Assembly: GCA_043718245.1 (NCBI GenBank)
Contig: JAYSWB010000020.1
Span: forward strand, 1 to 5,919
Source: JBAXAB01 sp043718245
GTDB taxonomy: Bacteria; Patescibacteriota; Minisyncoccia; Phycocordibacterales; CAIZLB01
Length of the DNA stretch: 5,919 nucleotides
Direction: 5' to 3'
Shown here one piece after another: positions 5,774 to 5,919 of the stretch (position 1 is the first letter of the stretch; each line of letters starts with the position of its first letter). The notes below the pieces were generated by a model. It saw only the letters and a list, made by a program, of their open reading frames with translations. It was not told the DNA's origin and ran no database searches. Made by a program: the position numbers and the translations under genes.

Positions 5774-5919
5774 TACATGTCCCCCTTTATGTCAGTGGGG
5801 ACACGTAAACAGTAACTCTAGTGCCTACAGTCCATCGTAGGTTGCGCGAAAAAATAGAGTAGCCGACTACTGGGGTGAGGAGCCAACTGGAGACGCAATG
5901 ACGCGTAGTGGATGGCTCC
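5774..5919 (+). other. hairpin-rich stretch, possible structured RNA cut by the contig end
   Basis: No convincing gene is seen. There is a succession of inverted repeats. TACATGTCCCC (5774-5784) pairs with 5797-5807 with one mismatch. ACTCTA (5815-5820) pairs with TAGAGT (5855-5860) and encloses CCTAC/GTAGG (5824-5828, 5837-5841). AGTAG/CTACT (5858-5871) competes with that outer stem, and a larger hairpin follows at 5879-5919. The stretch is less AT-rich than the DNA before it. I do not recognise tRNA, tmRNA, RNase P, SRP or rRNA signatures. The strand is assumed from the upstream promoter; on the minus strand, AGTAG-tcgg-CTACT followed by a run of T could instead be a weak terminator. Confidence 0.35.
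5879..5919. repeat. hairpin ending exactly at the contig edge
   Basis: GGAGCCA (5879-5885) pairs with TGGCTCC (5913-5919). Inside, ACT (5886-5888) pairs with AGT (5907-5909) and ACGC (5893-5896) with GCGT (5903-5906), with bulges GGAG and GGA and a six-base loop. The window stops on the last base of the outer stem. This may be an RNA domain, a repeat that stopped assembly, or a second contig-end artefact. Confidence 0.6.

Noticed and set aside
5705..5815. Plus-strand open frame ending MSPFMSVGTRKQ within the hairpin-rich stretch
   Set aside because: The only ATG (5777) leaves 12 codons, it has no ribosome-binding site, and it overlaps the 5774-5807 hairpin.
5890..5910. TGACGCGT resembling the 4.5S (SRP) RNA
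   Set aside because: The conserved SRP loop and its purine-rich bulge are absent; the eight-base match is taken as chance.
5787..5918. Minus-strand frame of about 43 codons open to the contig edge
   Set aside because: No recognisable protein motif, and it crosses all the inverted repeats; chance openness at an edge is likely, though a gene end cannot be fully excluded.
1..5919. CRISPR array, tRNA, rRNA or alternative genetic code
   Set aside because: No regularly spaced repeats, no tRNA T-loop or cloverleaf, no rRNA signature, and all genes read through with the standard code.

Overview
The window looks like one short contig of a bacterial genome, most likely a Patescibacteria/Candidate Phyla Radiation (CPR) member. 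This is inferred from family resemblance, not from a search. The RNA polymerase beta subunit is compact (1063 aa), and its C-terminal wording around the conserved GGQRFGEMEVWAL block resembles CPR homologues. TrmD has a short C-terminus. None of the readable gene starts has a well-placed Shine-Dalgarno sequence. The standard bacterial code is sufficient: stops are TAA, TAA and TAG, and no recoded UGA is needed.

Layout. Positions 1-80 are an exact reverse complement of 138-217. This fold-back cuts off rpoC and is best read as a chimera or assembly artefact at the contig end. On the minus strand, reading leftward, come trmD (4901-4185), a 286-bp gap with a good promoter and a consensus DnaA box, then rpoB (3898-707), and 9 bp later the start of rpoC (697, truncated). 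Divergent from trmD on the plus strand is a small histidine phosphatase gene (5006-5473), closed by a strong intrinsic terminator (about 5494-5536). From 5531 to 5919 I see no convincing gene. That stretch holds a 118-bp MITE-like element with 17-bp terminal inverted repeats and a 5-bp direct flank (TCGGG), a sigma70-type promoter pointing outward from its right end, and about 150 bp of successive inverted repeats that may be a structured RNA, ending in a hairpin exactly at the contig edge.

How the genes fit. rpoB and rpoC encode the two large catalytic subunits of RNA polymerase and clearly form one transcription unit. They lack the usual rplJ/rplL neighbours on the 5' side. TrmD makes m1G37 in tRNAs and protects reading frame; it lies outside its usual rimM-trmD-rplS setting. 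The phosphatase has no evident link to either and differs in base and codon use. The most unusual material is the MITE-like element with its outward promoter, the DnaA-type box abutting the rpoB -35 element, the strong CGA-arginine bias of rpoBC, and natural substitutions in the rifampicin pocket of RpoB.
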